Shown: piece by piece, positions 1 to 6,423 of the stretch
Layout of the letters: each line of letters opens with the position of its first letter
Numbering within the stretch: the stretch's first letter is position 1
Assembly (NCBI GenBank): GCA_030631385.1
Contig: DAOVLG010000085.1
Location: forward strand, 1 to 6,979
From: Candidatus Coatesiibacteriota bacterium
GTDB taxonomy: Bacteria > RBG-13-66-14
Length of the DNA stretch: 6,979 nt
Direction: 5' to 3'
Position numbers and translations under genes: made by a program
The notes under the pieces: model-generated
Seen by the model: the letters and a program-made list of their open reading frames with translations, nothing else
Databases searched by the model: none
What the model was told of the DNA's origin: nothing

Positions 1-653
1 AGGATGCGGAGGAAGAGGATTCGTCCCACGACTTCGGCCGGGACATCCTCCCCCGTTGCGTTGAGCGCGGGGTGGGCATCCGGGTCCACCGCTTCAGGGA
101 AAACTACTGGCGCGACGTAGGAACGATTGCAAGCTACTGGCAGGCCAACATGGACCTGATCGCGCCGGTGCCCGAGTTCGACCTCTACGATGAGGGTGCC
201 CGGGTGCACACGCGCTCGGCGGAGGCGCCGGCGGTCAAGCTGGGCCGCGGGGCCTCGCTGTCTGAAAGCCTGATTTCGAACGGATGCGTGGTGGACGGGG
301 TGGTTGAGCGGAGCGTCCTCTCGCCCTACGTCAAGGTCGGTTCCGGAGCAGTGGTGCGCGATTCGATCGTTTTCAACGGGACGGTCATCGGGGAAGGGGC
401 GGTCGTTGATCACGCCGTCCTGGACAAGGAGGTGATCGTGGGCGCCGAAAGCCTGGTCGGCGCCGGCAATGACTACGCCTACAACCAGCGCTTCCCCTCG
501 ATCTACAACTCCGGTCTGACGGTGATCGGTAAGAACTCCGTGATACCGCGCGGTACCTCCATCGGGCGCAACGCCTGCATCTTTCCCGACGTCACCGACC
601 CGAGGGCTTTCCACGACCGTGAAGTGGCGTCGGGAGAAACTATCGAAGAATAA
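1..653 (+). CDS. glgC: Glucose-1-phosphate adenylyltransferase (ADP-glucose pyrophosphorylase), 3' part
   Basis: The gene runs in from the left edge; the first complete codon is at 3 and the stop is TAA at 651-653, leaving about 216 C-terminal residues of a family usually about 400-430 long. The enzyme makes ADP-glucose and pyrophosphate from ATP and glucose-1-phosphate, the committed cytoplasmic step of bacterial glycogen synthesis. The visible part begins with SHDFGRDILP, then NYWRDVGTIASYWQANMDL, both highly characteristic of GlgC at the end of the nucleotidyltransferase domain. After that comes a left-handed beta-helix made of hexapeptide-like repeats (for example SLISNGCVVDG, SVLSPYVKVGSGAVV, DSIVFNGTVIGEGAVV), the allosteric and oligomerisation domain. 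The C-terminus, VIGKNSVIPRGTSIG through SGETIEE, is also typical. A GTG at 72 is an internal codon, not the start, because conserved GlgC residues lie before it. The missing N-terminal half would hold the catalytic GGxGxRL loop. Confidence 0.95.
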   Translation, partial: DAEEEDSSHDFGRDILPRCVERGVGIRVHRFRENYWRDVGTIASYWQANMDLIAPVPEFDLYDEGARVHTRSAEAPAVKLGRGASLSESLISNGCVVDGVVERSVLSPYVKVGSGAVVRDSIVFNGTVIGEGAVVDHAVLDKEVIVGAESLVGAGNDYAYNQRFPSIYNSGLTVIGKNSVIPRGTSIGRNACIFPDVTDPRAFHDREVASGETIEE

Positions 654-867
654 CCTAGATAGTACTCTGCCTCAGGAATAACGGTTTGATTTTTTCGGTC
701 TGTTGCGAAAATTCCTTTGGACCAGCGCCTACTCGATCGCCGAATTGCTCAAATATTGGCTTTGGCTACAGTCTCTTTTGATAAAAACACCCCGGATAAT
801 GACGGTCGCTTGAACTACGTCTATTGCGCAGGTGTTGGCGCGATTGTTGCCGGAGATAACCACGGGC

Positions 868-895
868 TTGACAATGGGTGTAAATTGCCAAGAAT
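868..895 (+). promoter_or_regulatory. Weak sigma70-type promoter candidate for the transglycosylase gene
   Basis: A perfect -35 hexamer TTGACA lies at 868-873, followed after 16 bases by AAGAAT at 890-895, which matches TATAAT at four of six positions. Transcription would start near 902, about 55 bases before the TTG start codon. The -10 match is poor, and the candidate is chosen partly because it is correctly placed in the only long gap before the gene. Confidence 0.3.
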
Positions 896-902
896 CGTGC
901 CA

Positions 903-919
903 ACACCGGTGTACCGGTA
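903..919. repeat. Two abutting palindromes sharing an ACCGGT core
   Basis: ACACCGGTGT (903-912) is a perfect 10-bp palindrome. It runs directly into TACCGGTA (912-919), a perfect 8-bp palindrome. The ACCGGT core is therefore present twice, 9 bp apart (905-910 and 913-918). The site sits just downstream of the candidate promoter, where a regulator could act as a roadblock, but short GC-rich palindromes also arise by chance. Confidence 0.3.
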
Positions 920-957
920 ACGATGTCGCGTAGCCCAATATCCAAAGGTCTCCCGCA

Positions 958-3783
958 TTGACAAACGGACCCGACGAAAACGGCGGTGCTGGGCGGGAAC
1001 CGCAACTGAGCGTACCCGAGAACCGTTTTTTTTATCGTTTGTTCATCGGTTCGCTGAGGCGGCTCGGCCGCTTCCTCAACGACGAGTGGAGGCGGGAGCG
1101 AACCGAGTTCGCCGTAGACTGGGGGTTCCTGCTCCTGGGTCTTTTCGTAGCGGTCATCCTCTTCCTGATCCCCGTTCCCACCTATGACGCTTTTGAACTG
1201 GCCATCCCGGCGAGCGGCGAGATTGTAACTACCACCATGCCTCTGGCCGAGGGCAGGCTTTATAAGGTCACCGTCTCCGGCGTTTACCGCTACCGCTTCG
1301 GTGGTCTGGCGGACGCACAGTTCATCAGTGTGGACGGCGGGTATGACATTCTCCGGCCCTCGGTGATCATCAACGATCAGCTGATGCGCGCCCAGCAGCT
1401 TGATCTGGAGAACCACCGCTACACCTTCTACGTGGCTGGTAACGGCGAGCCGCTCACGGCCCGTATCTACGATACATGGGACCGGGGCTTCGCCGAGGAG
1501 GTGATCCCCTACTGGGATAACGGCGGGTACCTGGTGGCCAATGTTCGCGAGGCTGACTTCCGCTGTTACGCCCTCAGAGCCGATGGCCCCGGTTATCTTA
1601 TCCGCTACCACCTGGACCCGGTGCCCGAACCGACCGACGTGGTGATGCTCAAGGTCTGGGCCTGGTGTGGCGCTGGAGACGAACCCGAACTGGTCTTCGC
1701 CGCCGACACCGATCAGCCGGTGCGCGATTACGGCGACCGCAACCGTCTCGGGCGCGACGCCGTGAACGGCTTCCGCTGGAACGGCCTGGGTAACCGGGAG
1801 GGCTACCGGGGGATGTCGGTTCCCTATGGGGATTACGTGGTCGAGCTGGTGGTGGAGTCCCCGGAGGGTCGTTTCAGTACCTGCGACTGGAACGCCCCGG
1901 AACGGCTCGTTCACCTGGCGATGCTGCCTGGAGTAGATGAACCAGATGGCCCCTTCGAGCTCCACCCGCTCACCGACGCCGAGGGGCGTTCCCTCTTTGG
2001 GCACAAGACCCCCCGCGCCCTCACACCCACCCTGGGGCCGGCCCGGGTCGAACTTACCCGTCCCGATTTCCCCTGTCTGGTTTACCAGCCCGGCGTGACC
2101 GACGTCGAGGGCTACTCCAGCTTGGTGCTGGCCTATCTCAAGCGGCAGCTAAACCTGGCGCTGACCACCGCCGCCGAGATTGACGGCACTCGCTTCACCC
2201 CCTGCCGCGATTCCGCGGGTCGCTTCGACGCCGAGCTGGTCAGGCTGCTCACCGCCTTCCGCGAGCGTTTTCCCTACCGGGCGCCCCGCGAGGAAGCCTT
2301 CCTCACCCGCTACTCGAATCTAGGGGGCGGTGCCGCGGGCTCCCCTGTGCCGCGGTCTTACTTAAACTATGTCGTCGGCCCGGAGACCTTCGCTCGCCTC
2401 GAAACCGTCCGTTTCGAGCTGTCCGGCCTTCCCGGCGAGTGGACCCTGGCCGATTTCGACAATATCCCCACCTACGACGCCGATAACCCCTCCCGCAGCC
2501 TCTACCACCGTTTCCAAGACATCTGTAAACGCATCAACGACGAGCGGCCCGACGGCAGGCCCCACCCGGGTTTCCCCGCTCCGGAGCAACGCGAGGCGCT
2601 TTTAGACTACACCAAACGCTACGACTCCTCCGACGAGGCCTTCCTCGCCTTCTGTCAGGCGGTGAGTTACCAGGAATGCGGACTGATGCACGTGCTCGGC
2701 TCGGGACGCAGCTACCGCGCAGCCTATGGCCACGGTTCAGCCACCGGTTACATGCAGCTCACCGGCGCCGTGGTCAAGGGCGGAAGCTACATGCTCGAGT
2801 ACGACGACGCCGGTGTCAAGCGCCGGGTTCCCTTCAGCACGCTCCCCCGTGAGACGCGCTACGACCTGCGCTACATCGCCGACCTCAATCTCCAGGTGAG
2901 TATCAGCTACCTGAAGGGGCTCCTGGCCGAGCAGAGCCGCTGGCGTTTCGATCCGCGTTTCCAGGCCAATTACCGTCCGGGCGGCCTTTTCGACTTCACC
3001 AGCGAGTGGGGCAGCCGTCTGCGCCTGAAGCTGGCCGGGGCCATGTACAACGCGGGCCCCTACGGGATCAAGGTCATCCTTCGCGACGTCTACTCCACGA
3101 TTCCACCTCCCCCCAGGGGGACTAGCGAGGCGGCTTACTACGAGCGGCAGCTCGCCGCCGCCGAGACTTTGCGGCGCATCGAGGAAGAGCTGGTCCTGGA
3201 AACGGGGCCGGTCATCGAGGAGGGGGAGATCATCCTGGAGCCCGCCGAAATGGTAATTCCCGCCGATTTTCCCTGGCGACCGCCACCGGCCTACGACATG
3301 GACTATCCCGGCCTGCCCGGACTGGACTACTTCTTCGGCCCCTGCGGCGGGGATATCGAAATTTTTCTCATCCGCTTCGCCTATGATTTAAGGCGGTACA
3401 TCGCCGGGGAGTACCACTTCCCCTGCGAGGGTTACCCGGGCGGCGAGGAGCGCCTGCAGGAGATATTCAGGATGCTGGGCCCCTTCTGGATCAATCGGGG
3501 CGCCGGTGGTGACTGGGCCAGGGCGGCGCTGATGAAGCTCGAAAAGGAGGTCATCGGCTACGTCGTCGGCATGGAGCGCAACATCCCCATTTTCTGGAAA
3601 TCGGGTGAGTACATCTTCCGGGAGCGGGCCTTCGACATGCTGGCCTCCAAGGGGAAGACCCGCGCCGAGTTGGCCGAGGAGGCGCCCCAGCCGATGGAGG
3701 GGGAGACGGATCTTGAACTTCTGGAGGACGAGGCCTTTGTCGGCGGGGAGGCCGTAATTGGGGAGAGGGAGCCTAATGAGTGA
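958..3783 (+). CDS. Membrane-anchored lytic transglycosylase-like protein (SLT/GH23-type domain) with FlgD-like Ig motif
   Basis: Predicted peptidoglycan-cleaving enzyme of 941 residues. A basic cytoplasmic N-terminus (RRLGR at 34-38, RRER at 45-48) precedes one membrane segment at about 55-73 (GFLLLGLFVAVILFLIPV), so most of the chain should lie outside the membrane as a signal-anchored protein. Residues about 75-260 look beta-rich and are not recognised. Residues 272-301 (starting FRWNGLGNREGYRG, then PYGDYVVEL) resemble the FlgD-type Ig-like motif. The SLT-like domain spans about 560-705: QECG with putative catalytic acid E573, GYMQL at 597-601 (the GLMQL motif), NLQVSISYL at 644-652, and YNAGP at 697-701. 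Loops between these motifs seem longer than usual. About 240 C-terminal residues are unrecognised and end in an acidic tail. TTG at 958 is chosen because an in-frame TAG lies at 931-933, AAAGG at 944-948 is a fair Shine-Dalgarno, and no ATG precedes the membrane segment. The gene overlaps the following methyltransferase start. Confidence 0.8.
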   Translation: MTNGPDENGGAGREPQLSVPENRFFYRLFIGSLRRLGRFLNDEWRRERTEFAVDWGFLLLGLFVAVILFLIPVPTYDAFELAIPASGEIVTTTMPLAEGRLYKVTVSGVYRYRFGGLADAQFISVDGGYDILRPSVIINDQLMRAQQLDLENHRYTFYVAGNGEPLTARIYDTWDRGFAEEVIPYWDNGGYLVANVREADFRCYALRADGPGYLIRYHLDPVPEPTDVVMLKVWAWCGAGDEPELVFAADTDQPVRDYGDRNRLGRDAVNGFRWNGLGNREGYRGMSVPYGDYVVELVVESPEGRFSTCDWNAPERLVHLAMLPGVDEPDGPFELHPLTDAEGRSLFGHKTPRALTPTLGPARVELTRPDFPCLVYQPGVTDVEGYSSLVLAYLKRQLNLALTTAAEIDGTRFTPCRDSAGRFDAELVRLLTAFRERFPYRAPREEAFLTRYSNLGGGAAGSPVPRSYLNYVVGPETFARLETVRFELSGLPGEWTLADFDNIPTYDADNPSRSLYHRFQDICKRINDERPDGRPHPGFPAPEQREALLDYTKRYDSSDEAFLAFCQAVSYQECGLMHVLGSGRSYRAAYGHGSATGYMQLTGAVVKGGSYMLEYDDAGVKRRVPFSTLPRETRYDLRYIADLNLQVSISYLKGLLAEQSRWRFDPRFQANYRPGGLFDFTSEWGSRLRLKLAGAMYNAGPYGIKVILRDVYSTIPPPPRGTSEAAYYERQLAAAETLRRIEEELVLETGPVIEEGEIILEPAEMVIPADFPWRPPPAYDMDYPGLPGLDYFFGPCGGDIEIFLIRFAYDLRRYIAGEYHFPCEGYPGGEERLQEIFRMLGPFWINRGAGGDWARAALMKLEKEVIGYVVGMERNIPIFWKSGEYIFRERAFDMLASKGKTRAELAEEAPQPMEGETDLELLEDEAFVGGEAVIGEREPNE
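3761..3770 (+). promoter_or_regulatory. Ribosome binding site of the methyltransferase gene
   Basis: The purine run GGGAGAGGGA, inside the 3' end of the transglycosylase gene, lies five bases before ATG at 3776. It supports that ATG over the in-frame TTG at 3758. It also shows that the downstream frame is meant to be translated even though its coding sequence is now broken. Confidence 0.65.
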
Positions 3784-4603
3784 ACATCAGGTATTAGATT
3801 TCTTCAATAAAACGAACTGCCCCGGTACGATTTCACCCGGGCGCCAGCGCTCATCCCCCTGTGCGATGAGCGCCTGCCCGACGTGGATGAGGGACTCTGG
3901 CGCCGCTGGGAGGATGGGCAGCGCGAATTCCTCGACTGGACCAGGGAGATCGCCGCGGTAAAGAGGGAATATGTTTTGGAGAGCATCGCCAGACTGGAAC
4001 CTTTTCGCTTACCGGGGTCCCCTGGAGGGTAACGTGCTCGATGTTGGGGGTGGCTGGGGGCTTTTCCGGCGCTGGTGGTGTATGGACGACGATGCCCTCT
4101 TCATCGTGCACGATCCCGCCTTGGAACGGTTTCTCACCGGACCGACGCCTCTCTACCCTGGGCTCTACGGGGAGGCGCTCGAGAGACCGATGACCTTCGC
4201 GGCCGGTTTCGGCGAGGAGCTGCCCTACCGGGACGGCGTGTTCGACGAGTTCGTCTGCGCCGCCGTGCTGGACCACGCCCTGGACCCCCGGCGGGTGCTC
4301 GCCGAGGGGCTGCGCTGCCTTAAACCGGTGGGTAATGTTTTGGTGATCGTTCAATGTACGGGAATGGCTGGTGGAGAGCGCACCCTACTACGCCCCTTCG
4401 GCCGACGGCTGCTACGGGCGTTCCGTCATCCACTGCGTGCGCTGAAACGTCTATTCGGCGGAGCGAAGGACCCCCATCTCCACCACTTTGCCGAGGATGG
4501 TTTGAAAGGCCTTATGGCCTCAGTCGGGTTTACTCAAATTGAATCCCGCCTCTACGGCGTAGACAGCGGGGCGCGGGCCTTCCTCGCCCGCAAGCCTGTT
4601 TAA
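3776..4603 (+). CDS. Class I SAM-dependent methyltransferase, frame broken by two compensating shifts
   Basis: Predicted to transfer a methyl group from S-adenosylmethionine; the acceptor is unknown. Coding starts at ATG 3776 (MSEHQVLDFFNKT), moves to the -1 frame just after 3811 (LPRYDFTRAPALIPLCDE, ending at LEPF), and returns to the first frame near 4002-4005 (AYRGPLEGNVLDVGGGWG). As read, the first frame stops at TAA 3959-3961 and the middle frame at TAA 4030-4032. The net shift is zero, giving a restored protein of 275 residues. In that numbering, motif I is VLDVGGGWG (87-95), LPYRDGVFDEF and VLDH (164-167) follow, then RCLKP, and HHF (236-238) before a C-terminal strand (RAFLARKP), a Methyltransf_11-like order. 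The longest uninterrupted piece is 3971-4603, but its first dozen codons are probably out of frame. The start overlaps the transglycosylase stop by 8 nt, so the two are probably one operon. Either a sequencing error or real decay could explain the breaks. Confidence 0.75.
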
Positions 4604-4623
4604 TCGTAAGAATGCCATGCAAC

Positions 4624-4652
4624 TTGACATAAATAAAGCTACTCGCTATACT
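4624..4652 (+). promoter_or_regulatory. Near-consensus sigma70-type promoter of the NYN-Nudix operon
   Basis: A perfect -35 TTGACA (4624-4629) and a five-of-six -10 TATACT (4647-4652) are separated by the ideal 17 bases. Transcription should start at about 4659. This is the strongest promoter match in the window. It lies between genes and points at the NYN coding sequence. Confidence 0.8.
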
Positions 4653-4668
4653 GTGAATATGATGACGC

Positions 4669-4692
4669 CCAGACAGGATTATCCTGTACTGG
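4669..4692 (+). promoter_or_regulatory. Operator-like palindrome / leader hairpin
   Basis: ACAGGATTATCCTGT at 4673-4687 is a perfect inverted repeat with 7-base arms around one T. The outer bases CCAG (4669-4672) and CTGG (4689-4692) extend it with a single bulged A at 4688. As DNA it begins about 14 bases after the predicted transcription start, a usual place for a repressor site. As RNA it would fold into a hairpin of about ten pairs with a TTA loop. Which of these it is cannot be decided from sequence. Confidence 0.55.
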
Positions 4693-4703
4693 TAATATGA
4701 CGC

Positions 4704-4725
4704 CGGGGAGCCTTTGGGCTCCCCG
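4704..4725 (+). promoter_or_regulatory. Strong GC hairpin in the 5' leader of the NYN gene
   Basis: CGGGGAGCC (4704-4712) and GGCTCCCCG (4717-4725) form a perfect 9-bp stem around a TTTG loop. It ends 19 bases before ATG 4745. No T-run follows on either strand, so it does not fit a standard intrinsic terminator. It may be a leader stability or attenuation element, or a T-less terminator for the upstream operon. Confidence 0.55.
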
Positions 4726-4744
4726 TACTAGTATGTAGGTTTTC

Positions 4745-5326
4745 ATGAAGAGGGCGAAGCTTTTCATAGACTTCTGGAATTTTACAATTTCTGTACGGGA
4801 TATTTTGGGTAATGAGTATCGACTGGATTACGAGAAATTACCTTTGTACCTTTGTGAACTACATGATTTTGTGTACGAAGGAGCGTACCTCTATGCAGGG
4901 ATTGATCCTGATAAGGAAGGGGAGCTTAAACTTAAGAATTTCCTGGAGAATACAGTTCAATTTTTCTCAGGATACACGGTGAAGACCTATGACAAGAAAA
5001 GGGCGAAAGATGTTTACTGTACTTCTTGTCGTCAACCGTTAACTGTATGTCCGAATTGTGGGAATCTTATTGTTCGAAAGGTTGAAAGGAGCGTAGATGT
5101 TGCTTTAGTAACAGATCTTCTACAGCTTGCATGGGATGACACCTATGATGTTGCTTTTCTAGCTTCAGCGGATTCAGATTTTAAGTCGGCTGTTGAATTC
5201 ATCATGCGTAGAGGAAAAAAGGTCATCCAGATAGCTGTAGGTAATGCAGGTAGGGACCTCGCATCGGTTTGTTGGCGACGCATTGATATTACAAGGTATA
5301 AAGACGATCTACTCTATAATCCATGA
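4745..5326 (+). CDS. NYN-domain (PIN-like) putative RNase with inserted zinc ribbon
   Basis: Protein of 193 residues resembling the NYN/LabA-DUF88 family, metal-dependent PIN-like nucleases thought to act on RNA. The acidic signature is present: FIDFWNF near the N-terminus (D9, N12), ERSVDVALVTDLL (E114, D118, D124), and the family hallmark LASADSDF with D143 and D145, followed by RRGKKVIQIAVG. Between the first and second halves lies a CxxC-x6-CxxC zinc ribbon (C92, C95, C102, C105), a likely nucleic-acid or structural module. The gene is markedly AT-rich (24 of 60 G+C in 5101-5160 by eye) and uses TTA, AGA and AGG codons rarely seen in its neighbours, so recent acquisition is likely. It has its own promoter. 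ATG 4745 is the first start after the leader, and the FIDFWNF strand begins at once. Its stop overlaps the next start as ATGA. The substrate is unknown, and an antitoxin-free toxin, defence or RNA-processing role are all possible. Confidence 0.8.
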   Translation: MKRAKLFIDFWNFTISVRDILGNEYRLDYEKLPLYLCELHDFVYEGAYLYAGIDPDKEGELKLKNFLENTVQFFSGYTVKTYDKKRAKDVYCTSCRQPLTVCPNCGNLIVRKVERSVDVALVTDLLQLAWDDTYDVAFLASADSDFKSAVEFIMRRGKKVIQIAVGNAGRDLASVCWRRIDITRYKDDLLYNP

Positions 5327-6354
5327 ACCGTTATCCGCACAGCGCCTTCAATGTCCGTTGCCGGCCCGGTCTCCTGAAGATTCGCCACCGGGTTGCGGGT
5401 ATCATCACCCGCGGCGACGATCTCCTGATCACCGGCTACGAGCTGAACGGGAAGCATTTCTACAGTCTTCCCGGCGGCGGTCAGGAACCCGGCGAGACCG
5501 CCGTCCGCGCCCTGGCCCGAGAGCTTTGCGAGGAGACCGGCTGCCGTGCCGAGATAGGGCCCCTCGCCTACGTCGCCGAGACCTTCTTCGCCGATCCCTT
5601 AGATGCGCTTCCGTTGCACCTGATCGGCCTCTACTTCCACGCGGAAATTGAGGGTGAACCCAGATTGGGCTTCGCCTCGCCCGAGGCCCCCGAAGCGCGG
5701 ATCATGACCGAGGTCCGCTTCCGCAGCCGCCGTTCCCTGGACGATATGGTTTTCTACCCGGAGGGTATGGGCGGCGTGCTGAACGCCGACTGGAACAGGA
5801 ATGTCCCGGCGCGTTACCTGCGTCTGCCGGCGACGAAGAACACACTGGGAGAATACGTCACGGGTGTTGACCAACGCGTAGAAGGTGGGATTCGTCCGCG
5901 GGGCGTTGCCGTTGTTATCAACGCCGACGGCAGGATACTGACGACGTTCAACGGGCGGGAGTGGGCGCTTCCGGGCGGCGCTATTGAGCCCGACGAGCTG
6001 ATCCCCGCAGCGGTGACCCGGGAGATTGCCGAGGAGAGCGGGCTCATCGTCGAGCCGTACCGCCTGCTCTTCGTCAACGACAACTTCTTTTCAGATCCGG
6101 TCTGGGCGCCCGAGGGCCAGCACGAGCTGGGTTTCTACTGGCTCTGCCGGGTTACAGGTGGCGAGTTCGACCCCGGCCCGCACCTCGAATGTTCTGAATC
6201 AGGGGAGGACCGGATTGTACTTCGTTGGCAGTCTGTGGACGAATTCCGGGGAAAGACCCTCTACCCGGAGTGGCTCTTTGATGAGCTTGCGCGCGGTGTC
6301 CGCGATGGCTGGCCTGATAATATGCGCTACCTCGTTTCCGGTGACACGCGCTAG
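5323..6354 (+). CDS. Tandem Nudix hydrolase (two complete Nudix domains)
   Basis: Protein of 343 residues made of two Nudix folds, each hydrolysing a nucleoside diphosphate linked to another group (X). Both match GX5EX7REUXEEXGU, although the last hydrophobic position of the first box is Cys. Box 1 is at 52-74 (G52, E58, R66-E67, E70-E71, G73) in a domain of about 20-165. Box 2 is at 219-241 (G219, E225, R233-E234, E237-E238, G240) in a domain of about 190-335. The metal-binding glutamates are intact in both, so both could be active. Most bacterial Nudix proteins have one domain of about 130-170 residues. ATG 5323 overlaps the NYN stop (ATGA) and has no Shine-Dalgarno, so translation probably depends on coupling to the NYN gene. 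Composition is GC-rich (45 of 60 in 5461-5520 by eye), unlike its partner. The substrate cannot be told from sequence; ADP-ribose-like compounds, oxidised or non-canonical NTPs and dinucleotide caps are the usual range. Confidence 0.9.
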   Translation: MNRYPHSAFNVRCRPGLLKIRHRVAGIITRGDDLLITGYELNGKHFYSLPGGGQEPGETAVRALARELCEETGCRAEIGPLAYVAETFFADPLDALPLHLIGLYFHAEIEGEPRLGFASPEAPEARIMTEVRFRSRRSLDDMVFYPEGMGGVLNADWNRNVPARYLRLPATKNTLGEYVTGVDQRVEGGIRPRGVAVVINADGRILTTFNGREWALPGGAIEPDELIPAAVTREIAEESGLIVEPYRLLFVNDNFFSDPVWAPEGQHELGFYWLCRVTGGEFDPGPHLECSESGEDRIVLRWQSVDEFRGKTLYPEWLFDELARGVRDGWPDNMRYLVSGDTR

Positions 6355-6371
6355 CCCGTTGAAACCCGCCG

Positions 6372-6380
6372 TGGTATACT
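6372..6380 (+). promoter_or_regulatory. fba: Extended -10 promoter candidate for the aldolase gene
   Basis: TGGTATACT gives an extended -10 (TGn at 6372-6374 plus TATACT at 6375-6380). The base stretch 17 bp upstream (6352-6357) is a poor -35, which an extended -10 can tolerate. Transcription would begin near 6387, about 50 bases before the start codon. It lies just after the Nudix stop, in the only gap before the aldolase. Confidence 0.45.
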
Positions 6381-6423
6381 TGCCCCGTTAGTCAAGGAAA
6401 ATCGGACCCGTCATCGGTTCCGG

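Larger units (their letters stand above)
654..957. other. Intergenic gap between glgC and the transglycosylase gene
   Basis: No convincing gene is seen in these 304 bases. Base composition is lower in GC than the flanking genes (29 of 60 in 721-780 by eye). Short open frames on both strands (about 67-69 codons) have no recognisable motif, no good Shine-Dalgarno and no high-GC third positions. There is no hairpin with a T-run after the glgC stop, so no intrinsic terminator can be named. It holds a weak promoter candidate (868-895) and two adjoining palindromes (903-919), both listed separately. Confidence 0.6.
4604..4744 (+). promoter_or_regulatory. AT-rich leader region of the NYN gene
   Basis: The 141 bases between the methyltransferase stop and the NYN start carry an unusual amount of structure: a near-consensus promoter, a 15-bp perfect palindrome within a longer hairpin, a 9-bp-stem hairpin, and a direct repeat. 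The repeat is AATATGATGACGCC at 4656-4669 and AATATGACGCC at 4694-4704, differing by three bases. The two copies flank the palindrome symmetrically. From the predicted start near 4659, the transcript would have a leader of about 85 nt. The Shine-Dalgarno is weak (TAGG at 4736-4739). Confidence 0.6.

Noticed and set aside
72..653. A separate short gene starting at GTG 72
   Set aside because: The same frame is open to the left edge and already encodes conserved GlgC residues (SHDFGRDILP) before this codon.
717..938. Small open frames on both strands in the glgC-transglycosylase gap
   Set aside because: They overlap each other, lack Shine-Dalgarno sites, show no coding bias, and resemble no known family.
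766..2004. Long open frame of 412 codons on the minus strand
   Set aside because: It lies mostly antisense to the transglycosylase gene, whose + strand reading has a membrane segment and domain motifs. The minus translation has no recognisable family and is typical of antisense frames in GC-rich coding DNA.
3800..4010. Programmed ribosomal frameshifting in the methyltransferase
   Set aside because: The first shift site (AATAAAACG) is not a canonical X XXY YYZ slippery heptamer. A second shift in the opposite direction would also be required, which makes indels or sequence errors more likely.
4704..4725. GC hairpin as a standard rho-independent terminator
   Set aside because: No T-run follows on the + strand (TACTAGTATG) or on the minus strand, and it sits inside the leader downstream of a strong promoter. 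It is listed as a leader hairpin instead.
6359..6380. TTGAAA at 6359 as the -35 box of the aldolase promoter
   Set aside because: Only 10 bases separate it from TATACT, far short of the required 15-19. The extended -10 explanation is preferred.
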